Positions 34,917 to 43,967 of a stretch of 64,000 nt of DNA are shown piece by piece; position 1 is the first letter of the stretch, and every line of letters starts with the position of its first letter. The notes beneath the pieces were generated by a model. That model was not told where the DNA came from, ran no database searches, and worked only from the letters and a program-made list of their open reading frames with translations. The position numbers and the translations under genes are program-made. This DNA is from Streptomyces hygroscopicus (GTDB lineage: Bacteria > Actinomycetota > Actinomycetes > Streptomycetales > Streptomycetaceae). The stretch covers positions 11,842,001-11,906,000 of the forward strand of contig CP018627.1 of NCBI GenBank assembly GCA_002021875.1, read 5' to 3'.

Positions 34917-35537
34917 TCAGGAGGGGGTTGCTTCGCTGGGCTCAGCCGTACCCGGGGCGGCAGATGAGTAGAAGACGGCCCTCTGTCGCTTGGTGCGGTG
35001 TGCTTGGCCCTTGGCGACGAGTGACTCGAGGGTGCTGCGTACGACGGTGGTCTTGATCTCGCGGTCGGGGAGGGTCTGGGTGAGGGCGGTGGTGACTTCG
35101 GCTGCGGAGCGCGGTTCACCGTGCTGAGTGAGGTCGCCGCGGATGAGGTCCCCAAGCGTGGGCACACCCGCGTTTCGTACCCGCTTGGGACGGCTTCCGC
35201 CTGACTCCGCTCGCTTCCGCTTGCCGCTGGTTGTGTCGGCCTCCTTCTTCGGCTTGCGTGTTGCTGGCAGTGACGCGGACTTCCGTGTGGCGGACGAGCC
35301 ATTGTCAGAGCCGCTGACGTTGGCGTCCTCCGGTGCGTCACCAGTGGCTTCGTTGTCGAGGGTCTGCCGCATGCTGAGCAGGAGCGCCCGGTTGCTCTCC
35401 AACTCCGACAGTTGTTGTCGCAGCGTCGCGATGTCGGCGCTGAGGCGTTCGTGTTCGGCCTCGTTGCGTTCGAGGTCGGCGGTGATCTGTGCCGTGTACT
35501 GGGTTTTGAGGCTGGTGTTGTCGGCAGAGGTGTCCAT
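34917..35537 (-). CDS. Hypothetical protein: coiled coil plus C-terminal winged-helix-like domain
   Basis: 206 residues from ATG 35537 (GGAG seven bases upstream; the GTG at 35540 is too close). Residues about 10-60 form a heptad-rich coiled coil (ERNEAEHERLSADIATLRQQ). Residues 70-115 are a charged Ser/Lys linker with a basic cluster (TSGKRKRAESG), and residues 125-195 look like a small winged helix (VPTLGDLIRGDLTQHGEP, TTALTQTLPDREIKTTVV, STLESLVAKGQAHRTKRQ). Coiled-coil dimerisation with nucleic-acid binding is plausible, but no known family function is claimed. It is the only intact-looking non-transposon gene in this decayed stretch, and it lies 178 bases from an IS4-type element. Confidence 0.7.
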   Translation of the reverse strand: MDTSADNTSLKTQYTAQITADLERNEAEHERLSADIATLRQQLSELESNRALLLSMRQTLDNEATGDAPEDANVSGSDNGSSATRKSASLPATRKPKKEADTTSGKRKRAESGGSRPKRVRNAGVPTLGDLIRGDLTQHGEPRSAAEVTTALTQTLPDREIKTTVVRSTLESLVAKGQAHRTKRQRAVFYSSAAPGTAEPSEATPS

Positions 35538-35704
35538 CACAAGCTCCCTCGTCTGGGCGCCTTTTCATGTTGGTGGTGGATGGTACCTCTGCGCGACGGC
35601 TACGTGGCTACTGACTTCAGCGCAGGTGTGTAGGTGATGCGGGCGTCGCGGCACCTATCCGCGAGGTCGGTGAGCGCGGTGACTTCGCCCAGGTCTACCG
35701 ACAG

Positions 35705-35714
35705 GCCCTAACGG
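35705..35714. repeat. Left target-site duplication of IS4-type element
   Basis: GCCCTAACGG here is repeated exactly at 37179-37188, directly outside the other end of the element, as expected for a 10-base target duplication. Confidence 0.75.
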
Positions 35715-37178
35715 CAATGCCGTTGCATTACGGGCCTGCGCGTTGGGGTCTTGTGATGAGGATGGCTTGCGTGCCGGTGCGGGTCGGTTGCGGCCAGAGA
35801 CGGTGTTCAGCTCGCTTGAGCTGGTAACTGGACATCTTGCGTTTCACGGCTCGGGGCCGGCTGCGCAGGCGTCTGGCGGGCAGGAGTCGTTCCAAGAGGT
35901 CCTGCTCGAGCATCACCAAGGCCCTGACCAGCAGGTCAGGGGGAAAAGCTGCCCGGTGTAACGGTCACGCTGCGCCGGGCAGAGCGCAGGGTCTCGGTGA
36001 AGGAGACCCGATCAGGGTCCAGACCACGGGTGGCGGCCGTTCTCAGCATGAGCTCACGCAGGGCGTGGTGGACCAGCAGGTGTGCCCAGATCTGCTGACG
36101 GACACCATCAGGGGTCTTGCTGCTCAGTACGACGCGGGCGCCGCGCTGATGGGTCTTGATCTCGGCGAAGACGGACTCGACCTCCCAGCGTTCGCAGTAG
36201 AGCGCGGCCAGCTGCCGGGCCGGATGGCGTCGGGCATCCAGCAGGGTGGTGACCAGCCGGTAACCGTCAGCGGCACCCTCACCGCCCTGGCCCTTGAGCT
36301 GGTAGGCCAGAACCCGGACGGTGACCGGCTCATGCCGGGCAGGGCCGCTGCTTGCCCGGATCTGTGAGAGCCATGACCCGTCCCGGAACTGCTTGAGGAC
36401 CGGCAGGACGCGGTTGGCGGGCACTCGCCACAGCAGATCGGCGCCAGTGGCGGTGAAGGCCTGCCACAACGGGACACCGAGGAACTCACGGTCGGCCAGG
36501 ACGAGCTGGCCCGGGCCGAGCGACCGTGGCAGGCGGCCGGCCAGAGTGACTTCCCCGGTGCGGCAGCCGGCGAGTTCCGCGTCCAGCACCGCATGGCTGC
36601 CCACCTCCACCAACGCAGCCATCCGCACCTGCGGGAACGCGCTCTTGCCCGGCCCGCGGCCGTTGCCCGGACGCCCGAACGCGGCCTCGTTGGCTTCGCT
36701 GTCCGCCACGTCCCAGCAGGTCCCGTCCACCGCCAGCAGCCGTAAGCCCCGCCAGAACGCGCCGGGTGTCGCCTCGGTGGCCATCGGCTTGGCGGTCGAG
36801 GCGAACAGCACCCGCAACGGCTCACAGCCCAGCCGCTGCCGGGCCCGAAACAGCGAGGACTTCGCCGGTACATGCCAGCCGCCCAGCAGCCCCTGGCCCC
36901 GCAGCCCCTCCACCAGGTGCCGCATCACTTCCAGATACGGAGCCGGAGAGAACAACGCCAGCCCCAGCACGAAGTACACCACCAGCCGCGCGGGAAGCAG
37001 CCGTCTGCGTTGCTCCGCACACCCGCAAGCCGCGACCACCCGATCCACCAACCCCGGTGGATACACCCAGGTCAACAACCCCAGGCCCGATAACTCAGAC
37101 ACACGCGCAGACACCCGAACCACCCCCTGGGTCCACTACCCAGGAACCCACGCCCAAGGCCTTAAAACAACGGCATTG
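35715..37178 (-). mobile_element. IS4-type insertion sequence, 1464 bp, with ends and target duplication
   Basis: The left end starts CAATGCCGTTG (35715-35725) and the right end finishes with its exact complement CAACGGCATTG (37168-37178). Similarity continues imperfectly for about 23 bases (TTACGGGCCT against TTAAGGCCTT). Both ends are flanked by GCCCTAACGG. The single transposase gene runs right to left. The intact target duplication suggests a comparatively recent insertion into the surrounding debris. Confidence 0.78.
35728..37123 (-). pseudogene. IS4-family transposase, frameshift near the C-terminus
   Basis: GTG 37123 opens a 395-residue frame with an N-terminal IS4 domain (SGLGLLTWVYPPGLVDRVV) and a DDE core: LLAVDGTCWDVADSEAN (first Asp), PGQLVLADREFLGVPLWQAF (second Asp), and the YREK-like block YCERWEVESVFAEIKTHQRG (Glu). 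Near 35945 four T instead of three (minus strand) turn SFPPDLLVRAL into SFSP-stop. The remaining C-terminus continues in the next frame (LVMLEQDLLERLLPARRLRS, KRKMSSYQLKRAEHR). All catalytic residues precede the lesion, so residual activity cannot be excluded. Confidence 0.85.
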
Positions 37179-37188
37179 GCCCTAACGG
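37179..37188. repeat. Right target-site duplication of IS4-type element
   Basis: GCCCTAACGG, identical to 35705-35714. It is followed by GACTTCACCA, so the pre-insertion site can be reconstructed. Confidence 0.75.
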
Positions 37189-37327
37189 GACTTCACCACG
37201 GTCCACTCCTGGATGTATCGGCAGTGGGCTCCCGGATAGGAGAGAAGCCACTCGTTGGGGTCCTGATCGGCCTTGGAGCGGTGAGAAGCGTGCACTGAGC
37301 CCGGGGACCGACCGGCCTGGCGAGGCG

Positions 37328-37542
37328 GTCAGCTCCTGTGCCGTAGAAGAGGCGTTTCATCACTGTGCGGGCGTGGCGGGTCTTGCGGCGGTAGTCGTCC
37401 AGCATCTGGCCCGCATGGTCCGGGCCGTAGCCCAGGTAGCGGGCCATCGCGGCCAGTTCGCGGGAGTCTCTGGGGAAGGTGTCGCCCGGGCGGCCGCGCA
37501 CCAGCATCACCGCGTTGCGCACCGGGTCGCCAGTACCCAGGC
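37328..37542 (-). pseudogene. glnE: GlnE (glutamine synthetase adenylyltransferase), C-terminal remnant
   Basis: The frame reads RNAVMLVRGRPGDTFPRDSR, then ELAAMARYLGYGPDHAGQML and DDYRRKTRHARTVMKRLFYG, which is the extreme C-terminus of actinobacterial GlnE. The catalytic nucleotidyltransferase domains are absent, and the upstream GLGTGD piece shows internal deletions. A working glnE is essential-type nitrogen regulation and must be elsewhere; this is a stray duplicated or transposed fragment. Confidence 0.7.
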
Positions 37543-37545
37543 CTT

Positions 37546-37904
37546 TTCTGCTGGGAAGCCGGACTGCCGCCGACCCCCGCCAACCGGCCGGCCAGAGAGG
37601 GGGCACCCGATCGCACCACCCGGCACGCTGGCCCCAGGCCCTACGCACCGTCCGCAGTTGGCTGACCCCACCATCATGCTGCAACGCTGGTGGAATGCCT
37701 GGTCCAGCACGCCCCACCAGCAGAGTTACAGAACCTGATCAACGCAGTCAGTACCGGCCGACCACTCAGCCCCTACCTCCCACTCCCGCCCTAACAAACC
37801 ACCGGTAGTGTGATGCGCCAGAAAACCTGAGGGTTAGTTGATAACTACTTTTCCATGGTGCACCGGGGTCCTGCTGCTGTGGAGATCGTTCTGCCGAGGA
37901 CGAG
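37546..37904. other. Gene-free debris
   Basis: No frame here has recognisable protein features. The only notable item is TAACAAACCACCGGTAG at 37792-37808, found again exactly at 55771-55787 beside an IS5 end. Confidence 0.4.
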
Positions 37905-38190
37905 TGTATTGAACTCTGCGCCGGGCGGGACTGCCGGACCGGCGCACGGCTGAGCGGGCCCGGATCATCCTGGCGTGCGCCAAAAGCCGAGGTTTGGAAG
38001 GAGGAGACCCGGGCCGCGGGTAAGGCATCGCAGGGGAATGCCGCGCCTGGATCGTCTTCGAGGAGCAAGCAGGCCAGTCGCTGACTCAACCGCGCGCCAG
38101 GACCTGGGCAAGGATCGGCCGGCCCGCCGGTCTCGCGGGTGCGCGGACGCGGCTCGGGAGGGGCCTCGAGGGTGGGCATGACTTGCTGAC
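37905..38190 (+). pseudogene. IS630-type transposase, scrap
   Basis: The DNA around 37992-38022 (GAGGTTTGGAAGGAGGAGAC, then GGGCCGCGGGTAAGGCATCG) parallels the ORF-A/ORF-B junction of the IS630 copy at 54217-54255. Later pieces encode RARIILACA, CRAWIVFEEQAGQSLTQPRA and ARTWARIGRPA-type segments equivalent to WIVFEDEAGQSMTPPRAKTW. Frames change several times and most of the gene is gone. Confidence 0.55.
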
Positions 38191-38240
38191 CGTTTAGGGC
38201 CTTTTCATGGCGTGATGTCCTCAGCCGCCACGCGGTGCAT

Positions 38241-38480
38241 CGGAATCATGACCCCGCACGACGGGTATCCCAGCGACCTGTCGGACGAACGCTGGGAACT
38301 GATCGAGCCGGTCCTCACCGCCTGGCGGGCCCGGCGCCGCCGGAACGCCCTGGACATCGGCCACCCGCCCGAGCACGACCTGCGCCAGATCCTGAACGCG
38401 ATCCTGTACGTGGACCGCACCGGGATCCCATAGTGCTAACTGCCGCACGACTTCGCCCCGCTACGAACTCGCACCTCCCG
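38241..38480 (+). pseudogene. IS5-family transposase, N-terminal scrap
   Basis: YPSDLSDERWELIEPVLTAW and DLRQILNAILYVDRTGIP are the N-terminal DUF4096-type block of IS5 transposases. A TAG interrupts, and the next frame gives QLPHDFAP. No catalytic region follows. Confidence 0.65.
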
Positions 38481-38667
38481 GCGCTCGTGCGGCTTGGCAG
38501 ACGGCATTAGGAATCAGATAGTACTCCAGCGGGACTTCACCATTTCCGCTGGTCAGAGGTGGTCCTTCGAGCCTATCCGGCTGGCGGGGTGTCAGCGGAC
38601 GGTTTGCTGAAGCCGCGGTGGACAGCAGGACGAACCGAGCACGATCGGGACACGATGTCGGACTTTG

Positions 38668-39687
38668 TCACGGGGCGACCCGGGTCGAGTCCCGTGGAAC
38701 GAGCCGAGGGCCGAAGACGCGGGTCTCGTGGACGTGTTCGTCAATGGCTTCGATCTCGTCCATGAGCAGCTGTACGGCGGTACGGCCCAGGTCTTCCACC
38801 GGCTGCTGGATGGTGGTCAGAGGAGGTGCTGCCAGCGGCGCGACGTCCAGATCGCCGTAACCGACTACCTGTATGTCGCCGGGCACACGGATACGGCGTT
38901 CCGCCAGCCCCTGGCACACGCCCACCGCAAGGAAGTCGTTCGTGCAGAACACCGCGTCCGGGAGAGTGCTCAGGTCGCGGGCGATGGCGGCGCCCGCGGC
39001 GACCGTCATCTGCCCGGCGACGGCCTGGTCGAGCCGGGCGCCGCGATGGCTGCGGATCGCCTGGCGGGCTCCCTGGTACCGATCGGCGCACTGCCGGATC
39101 CCGCGGCCGCCGTTGACGACGAGGACGTGCCGCGCACCGCTGTCCAGCAGATGCTCCACGGCCAGACGGCCGCCGGTGACATCGTCGACGGCGACCGAAC
39201 AGCCTTCCTGCGGCGGCATCTTCCGGTCGGTCAGGACCAGCGGGATGCCGCGCTGGCGCAGCCTGGTCAGGCGCTCCGGGTCGGCGCCGAGGGGGACGAC
39301 GACGACACCGACCGCGCGCTGCTCGGCGAGCATGTCGAAGTAGTCGCGCTCCCGGTCGGGGTGATCGCCGCTGTCGCACAGGACGAGCGAGAAGCCGTGC
39401 TCGTACGCTGCCTCGGCCGCCCCCCGGGCGATGCGTGCGTAGAAGGAGTTGACGATGTCCGGGAGGACGAGCCCGATCGACGACGCGCGGCCGTTACGCA
39501 GGCCGGCCGCCCCCGGGTGCGGCACATAGTCGAGGTCGGCGATCACGGACCGAACCCGGTCGGCAGTGCGGGCGTTGACGCGCTCGGGGCGGTTGAGGAC
39601 GTTGGAGACCGTGGATACGGAGACGCCTGCCGCGGCCGCGACGTCCTGGATACGCGCGGGGGGCCTGGTGGTCGTCACGCCGCTCAT
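38668..39687 (-). CDS. LacI-family transcriptional regulator
   Basis: 339 residues. The helix-turn-helix and hinge are ARIQDVAAAAGVSVSTVSNV and LNRPERVNARTADRVRSVIA with DYVPHPGAAGLRNGR. The periplasmic-binding-like core contains SIGLVLPDIVNSFYARIARG, VDDVTGGRLAVEHLLDSGAR, DAVFCTNDFLAVGVCQGLAE, and DIQVVGYGDLDVAPLAAPPL. Its ATG 39687 overlaps the rhamnosidase stop (ATGA), so it is translated as the last gene of that transcript. The mirrored 12-base sites in the rhamnosidase/MFS promoter are its likely operators. Confidence 0.92.
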   Translation of the reverse strand: MSGVTTTRPPARIQDVAAAAGVSVSTVSNVLNRPERVNARTADRVRSVIADLDYVPHPGAAGLRNGRASSIGLVLPDIVNSFYARIARGAAEAAYEHGFSLVLCDSGDHPDRERDYFDMLAEQRAVGVVVVPLGADPERLTRLRQRGIPLVLTDRKMPPQEGCSVAVDDVTGGRLAVEHLLDSGARHVLVVNGGRGIRQCADRYQGARQAIRSHRGARLDQAVAGQMTVAAGAAIARDLSTLPDAVFCTNDFLAVGVCQGLAERRIRVPGDIQVVGYGDLDVAPLAAPPLTTIQQPVEDLGRTAVQLLMDEIEAIDEHVHETRVFGPRLVPRDSTRVAP

Positions 39688-42600
39688 CCTCCGATCGCCT
39701 CGGTCTCGCCGGTGTGTGCCGTCTCCGCCGGTGGCGGTGCGGTCATGATAGTGACCGGGCCCAGCAGACCCGAGACCAGATGCGAGGGAAAGGCCCAGGC
39801 GGTGGGGGTGGCCTCGCTGAAGTACGGGGCCAGCGTGTTGTACACCGTCACGTCGATGCGTACCGTGCGGCCGGCGGTGCCCGGCAGCGGGAAGCGGTAC
39901 GGGGCACAGAAGGCCTCGCCTGTCTTCTCGCCGTCGACGGCCACCTCGACGGAGCCGCGTACCCGGCCGAGGTCGAGCACGGGCGTCACCGCCGGGTCGG
40001 AGCCGGGCGGGATCGTCACCGTACGGGAGTAGCGCAGCCCTCCGCTCCAGCCGGCGAGTCCGATGCCGTGCCAGTCGGCCAGCGGGACGGGGGCTTCGGC
40101 GATGCGGACGGTGACCGGTCCGGACAGGGCACTACCACCGCGGAGAGTGGCCGTGGGCTCGGTGACGATCTCCAGTTCCGCGGGTACCTGCAGCGGCTGG
40201 TCCAGGTGGAGTGCGCTGCCGTCGAGCCGCCGCTCGGTGCCGTCCAGCGTCACCGCGGCGGCGAGCCGTAGGGGTAGATTTACCGCGATCGTGCCGGCGG
40301 GCAGCGTGGCCCGCAGACGTTGTGGCGCCGGCACGGCGTCGTCGGTGGCACGCACCGTGTCCACGGTCGCGCCGAGGGACGGAACGCCATGCAGCCATGC
40401 GGTGCCGTGCAGCGGGTGGGGCCGAGTGGCGGCGTAGCACGGCTGCAACTCGGTCCAGCGGCCCCGGTGTTCGATCGCCGCGCCCCGCCAGTCGCCCGTT
40501 TCGGCTTCCCAGCCGGCGCCGCTGACGAGGGCGATGACCGCGGATTGCGTACGGGCGACCAGGTCGGCGTAGAGCACGTCCCCGGCGTGGGTACTGTCGG
40601 CGACCAGCTCCAGCAGGTGCTCACCCGCCGGCAGGTGCAATTCGTGGCGGAAGAACATCGGGGTCGCGCCCCAGGCCGACTCGTAGTACTCGACCTTCTC
40701 CTGCCGGGCCACGGCGGTGCCGTCCAGCAGCACGGTGACGCCGGTGGCCGCGCCGACGACGAGGACGGCCTCGGCGGCGTCGTCGTCGAGGCGCACCCGG
40801 GCACGGTAGACGGCCCTGCCCGACGGCCGTACCCCATCCGGCAGGCGCATGAACTGGGGCCGGGGGGAGAACTCGCCGGGCCGGGTCAGACAGAAGTAGC
40901 TGCCGAGCGGTTCGGCGTCGGCGTCCGCGACGAACCCGGCACGGACGTCGGCATCAAACAGCTCGTACTCGATGACGTTCAGCGGCTGGTCGACGTCGAC
41001 GCGGACCGTGGCCAGATAACCGCTGCCGGTGGGGAGTTTCACGCCGTTCCACCACAGCCGCTTGCCGGCCGCGGCGCCGACGTGCAGGTCGGCGGCGCCG
41101 AGCCGGTCCGCCTCGACGATGGCCCGGACCCGGGCAACCGTGCCGTCCGCCGGCATGCGGAGGCGCACGAACTCCTCGCCGACGAACCCCTTGTGGCCGA
41201 GTATGCCGTAACCGGGATCAGCCACGCCCCGGTCGGCAGAGTGGAGCGAGACCTCCCACCCGGCTGCGTCGTCGGCCAGCGGCGCCTGCCCGGCGAGGAC
41301 GCGGGCGACGGCGTCGCGGTCCAGCGGGCCCGGCGCCTGCGCGACCGGGACCGGGGAGAGCACCCGGACACGGTTGCCGTATGTCGCGCGCGCCGTCTGC
41401 GCCGTCTGCGCCGGGTGACCGGCGGACCCCTCGGACCAGTGGAAGTTCCAGATCTGCAAGTCCTCGACGGACGACGCGGCGGGCAGCGCCATGTCACCCC
41501 AGGTGTTGTCCATAGTGGCGACGAGTCGACCGCGCCAGCCCGTCGATAGGTCAGTCGTGACGACCGCAGGAGTGGGTGGTGCAGGCGTAGGGGCCGCGGT
41601 CGACGCCTCGCCTTCCCGCCAGGCCACGATTGCGGCGGGCGCGCCGTTCAGCGGCACCTCGATCCTGGAGCGCTGCCCGGAAACCGTGACCTGGGCGGCC
41701 CGGCGTACGCCGGTGGCCGGGTCCCAGACCTCCGCCTCCGCCACGACGGCGTTCACCTCGATCGACGACATTCCGGCATAGCGCGCCGGGTCGAAGTCGA
41801 AGTCCTCCCACTGCCGGGTCATGGCGTCGCGCAGCGGATGGCCGCTGGCGTTCGGGAACGCCCCGGTGACCAGGGCGACGGCCTCGGTTCCCTGGCGGCG
41901 TACCAGGAGCGGGACCTCGCCGGTGGCGTAGTCGTACTGGCCGGCCACGGACTTGGCGCCGGACTCGGGGTCGGCGACGCGTTCGAGGCGGGGGTGGGTG
42001 GCCAGCGCGGTGACCACGGAATCGTCTCCGTCGATACCGGCCGCGAAGGCCGGCAGCCGGCCGACGATCACGACCCGGCCGCCGGCGTCGAGCAGCGCGA
42101 TGAGTTGTCGTGCCGTGGCGGTCTCCAGCACGCTCGCTGACGGCAGCAGAACCGCAGAGAACCGCAGTCCGGCCACCTGTAGCGCACCGTCGGCGACGTC
42201 GGCACGCTGGACGGAGTCGTCGTCGGTGACGTCGAAAGCCACCCGCTGCCGGTCCAGTTCACCGATCCGGGTGTGGAACCAGTTGTTGGTGCCGCATAGC
42301 TGGAGATAGTGGCGCTGCGTCTCATCCAGTTCCGTGTGCGCTCCGCTGGCCTGCCCGTCGCCGAAGTGGTCGACGGGCAGGTCCAGCGTCAGCAGCGCCT
42401 GCGCGGTGGTGGTCGGGTGCAGGACAGCGACGCCGGCGCTGTATGTACCCCACGACATGAGCGATGCGACGCGGGAGACGGCCCGGGAGAAGGCCGGGTA
42501 CTGCTTCCAGTACGGCTGGCGCCAGTCGGTGGACGGCGGCGCCCATTCGAACCAACCGCCCGCGGTGCCGAAGTAGCTGGCATGCGGGTTGTAGAGGTTG

Positions 42601-43709
42601 GCGCCGCTGCGCAGGAAGGGCAGCAGCCAGTCGTACGTATCCTCCAGCGTCCCGCCCCAGCCGGAGGAATGGAACGCCTCGATCCACACCCGCTCGTGGC
42701 CGTAGAGGTGGGCCATTGACGAGTGGACCTTGGCGTCCCCTTCGTGGTCGCTGCCCGCGGCGCTGTACCAGCGGTGGGTGCGGAAGTAGTCGGTGTAGAG
42801 CTGAGTGGACTGCGTGGGGTATCCCGCCCGCGCCGGGTTGCTCTGGTCGGCGCCCAGCAGCATGCCGCGGCTGTCGTGCCATTGGCCGAGCGGCTTGAAG
42901 AGCGCTTCTTCGGTGAGCTCGGCGCGGACCGCGAAGTAGTCGGTACGCACCCTGGCGGCCTGCCGGCCACCGTGCCGGAACAGCGCGGGCAGGTGGTCGA
43001 GGAGGTCGTAGCCCCGGCGGGCCCTGAACTCCGCGGGAAAGCGGGACGTCCAGGAGTTGGTGGCGGGCAGCTCGTCCTGGAAGCTGCCGGCGATGACGTT
43101 GCCCAGATGCTGCGGAACGCGGCGGTCGTACTCGCCGTGGATGGTGTCCATCAGGAGACCGACGGCGTGCGGGTCCAAGTAGTCGAAGGCCGTAGGGACA
43201 GAGGTGACGAGCAGGACCTCGGTGCCATCGGGGGTGTCCGGGAGATGCAGTCGGCTGCCGTCCGTCCCGTAGGCGCCGATCAGTGTCTCGGTGCCCAGCA
43301 GGTCGACGCGACCGCCGGTGACGACGGCATCGCGGCAGCGCAGCGCCTGGCCGGCCGCCTCGGGGTGCCGGTGGGTGATGCCGCCCTGGACGTTGGCGCC
43401 GGAGAAGCCCACCTGGTCGTAGAACCACAGCCGCATGCCGAGCCGCTGCGCGATCTCGCAGGCGTCGGTGAAGCGTGCCCACCACTCCTCGCTGAACCAG
43501 GCCGGGTCGTCGGCCTTGGCGCCGAACGTGGGCCCTGCCGGGGCCAGGTTGATCACGACAAGGTTGTGGATGCCGCCTGAAGCGAACTTGCGCATCTGCC
43601 ACTCGAGCCGTTCCCGGGTGACCTTGGCCCCCGACCACCACCACAGCGGCGTCGGGCCGAAGTCGCGGGGCGGGTCCTGGAACAACTCGGTGAGGGTGCG
43701 GGAGAGCAC
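39684..43709 (-). CDS. GH106-like glycoside hydrolase, probable alpha-L-rhamnosidase
   Basis: About 1341 residues from GTG 43709 (AAAGGACC upstream; an ATG frame start at 43745 adds a basic stretch without a site). The N-terminal block TELFQDPPRDFGPTPLWWWS and WQMRKFASGGIHNLVVINLA, the central YGHERVWIEAFHSSGWGGTL with candidate acid residues, DWLLPFLRSGANLYNPHASY and NNWFHTRIGELDRQRVAFDV fit the large GH106/rhamnosidase-like family. The C-terminal third contains beta-sandwich carbohydrate-binding parts (AVYRARVRLDDDAAEAVLVV, HLPAGEHLLELVADS). No signal peptide is seen, so it acts on imported oligosaccharides. It is divergent from an MFS transporter gene. L-rhamnose as the released sugar is inferred from family. 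Confidence 0.78.
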   Translation of the reverse strand: MLSRTLTELFQDPPRDFGPTPLWWWSGAKVTRERLEWQMRKFASGGIHNLVVINLAPAGPTFGAKADDPAWFSEEWWARFTDACEIAQRLGMRLWFYDQVGFSGANVQGGITHRHPEAAGQALRCRDAVVTGGRVDLLGTETLIGAYGTDGSRLHLPDTPDGTEVLLVTSVPTAFDYLDPHAVGLLMDTIHGEYDRRVPQHLGNVIAGSFQDELPATNSWTSRFPAEFRARRGYDLLDHLPALFRHGGRQAARVRTDYFAVRAELTEEALFKPLGQWHDSRGMLLGADQSNPARAGYPTQSTQLYTDYFRTHRWYSAAGSDHEGDAKVHSSMAHLYGHERVWIEAFHSSGWGGTLEDTYDWLLPFLRSGANLYNPHASYFGTAGGWFEWAPPSTDWRQPYWKQYPAFSRAVSRVASLMSWGTYSAGVAVLHPTTTAQALLTLDLPVDHFGDGQASGAHTELDETQRHYLQLCGTNNWFHTRIGELDRQRVAFDVTDDDSVQRADVADGALQVAGLRFSAVLLPSASVLETATARQLIALLDAGGRVVIVGRLPAFAAGIDGDDSVVTALATHPRLERVADPESGAKSVAGQYDYATGEVPLLVRRQGTEAVALVTGAFPNASGHPLRDAMTRQWEDFDFDPARYAGMSSIEVNAVVAEAEVWDPATGVRRAAQVTVSGQRSRIEVPLNGAPAAIVAWREGEASTAAPTPAPPTPAVVTTDLSTGWRGRLVATMDNTWGDMALPAASSVEDLQIWNFHWSEGSAGHPAQTAQTARATYGNRVRVLSPVPVAQAPGPLDRDAVARVLAGQAPLADDAAGWEVSLHSADRGVADPGYGILGHKGFVGEEFVRLRMPADGTVARVRAIVEADRLGAADLHVGAAAGKRLWWNGVKLPTGSGYLATVRVDVDQPLNVIEYELFDADVRAGFVADADAEPLGSYFCLTRPGEFSPRPQFMRLPDGVRPSGRAVYRARVRLDDDAAEAVLVVGAATGVTVLLDGTAVARQEKVEYYESAWGATPMFFRHELHLPAGEHLLELVADSTHAGDVLYADLVARTQSAVIALVSGAGWEAETGDWRGAAIEHRGRWTELQPCYAATRPHPLHGTAWLHGVPSLGATVDTVRATDDAVPAPQRLRATLPAGTIAVNLPLRLAAAVTLDGTERRLDGSALHLDQPLQVPAELEIVTEPTATLRGGSALSGPVTVRIAEAPVPLADWHGIGLAGWSGGLRYSRTVTIPPGSDPAVTPVLDLGRVRGSVEVAVDGEKTGEAFCAPYRFPLPGTAGRTVRIDVTVYNTLAPYFSEATPTAWAFPSHLVSGLLGPVTIMTAPPPAETAHTGETEAIGG

Positions 43710-43750
43710 AGTGCCGCGGTCCTTTCGCCGACTTTGGACGCCCAACGATG

Positions 43751-43896
43751 TAGAACGTTTTTAGAAGCGTCACCGTACGCGTCGGGCGCAGGCTGCGCCA
43801 GCCCTCAATCGCCTCCCTCGTGGAGGATTTGCCTGTTTGCTGCGTAGTCGAACCCGGTGATGAGAAGGTGATTCACCTGTATTGAAAAACGTTCTA
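43751..43896. promoter_or_regulatory. Paired inverted operators, divergent rhamnosidase/MFS promoter
   Basis: TAGAACGTTTTT at 43751-43762 and its exact complement AAAAACGTTCTA at 43885-43896 flank the divergent promoter, with a central AACGTT as in many LacI-family half-site pairs. One copy is 40 bases from the rhamnosidase start and the other 70 bases from the MFS start. The linked LacI protein is the likely ligand, possibly looping the DNA between the two sites. Confidence 0.62.
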
Positions 43897-43967
43897 ACCG
43901 GCTTTACGGTCACTTCCATCACTCAGCCCTCTCGTGCGTTCACGTTCCCAACGTAAGGATGCGTGAC

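Noticed and set aside
34160..38660. CRISPR array or tandem repeats in the gene-poor region
   Set aside because: Only a 10-base target duplication, a 13-mer and a 17-mer were found; no regularly spaced repeats.
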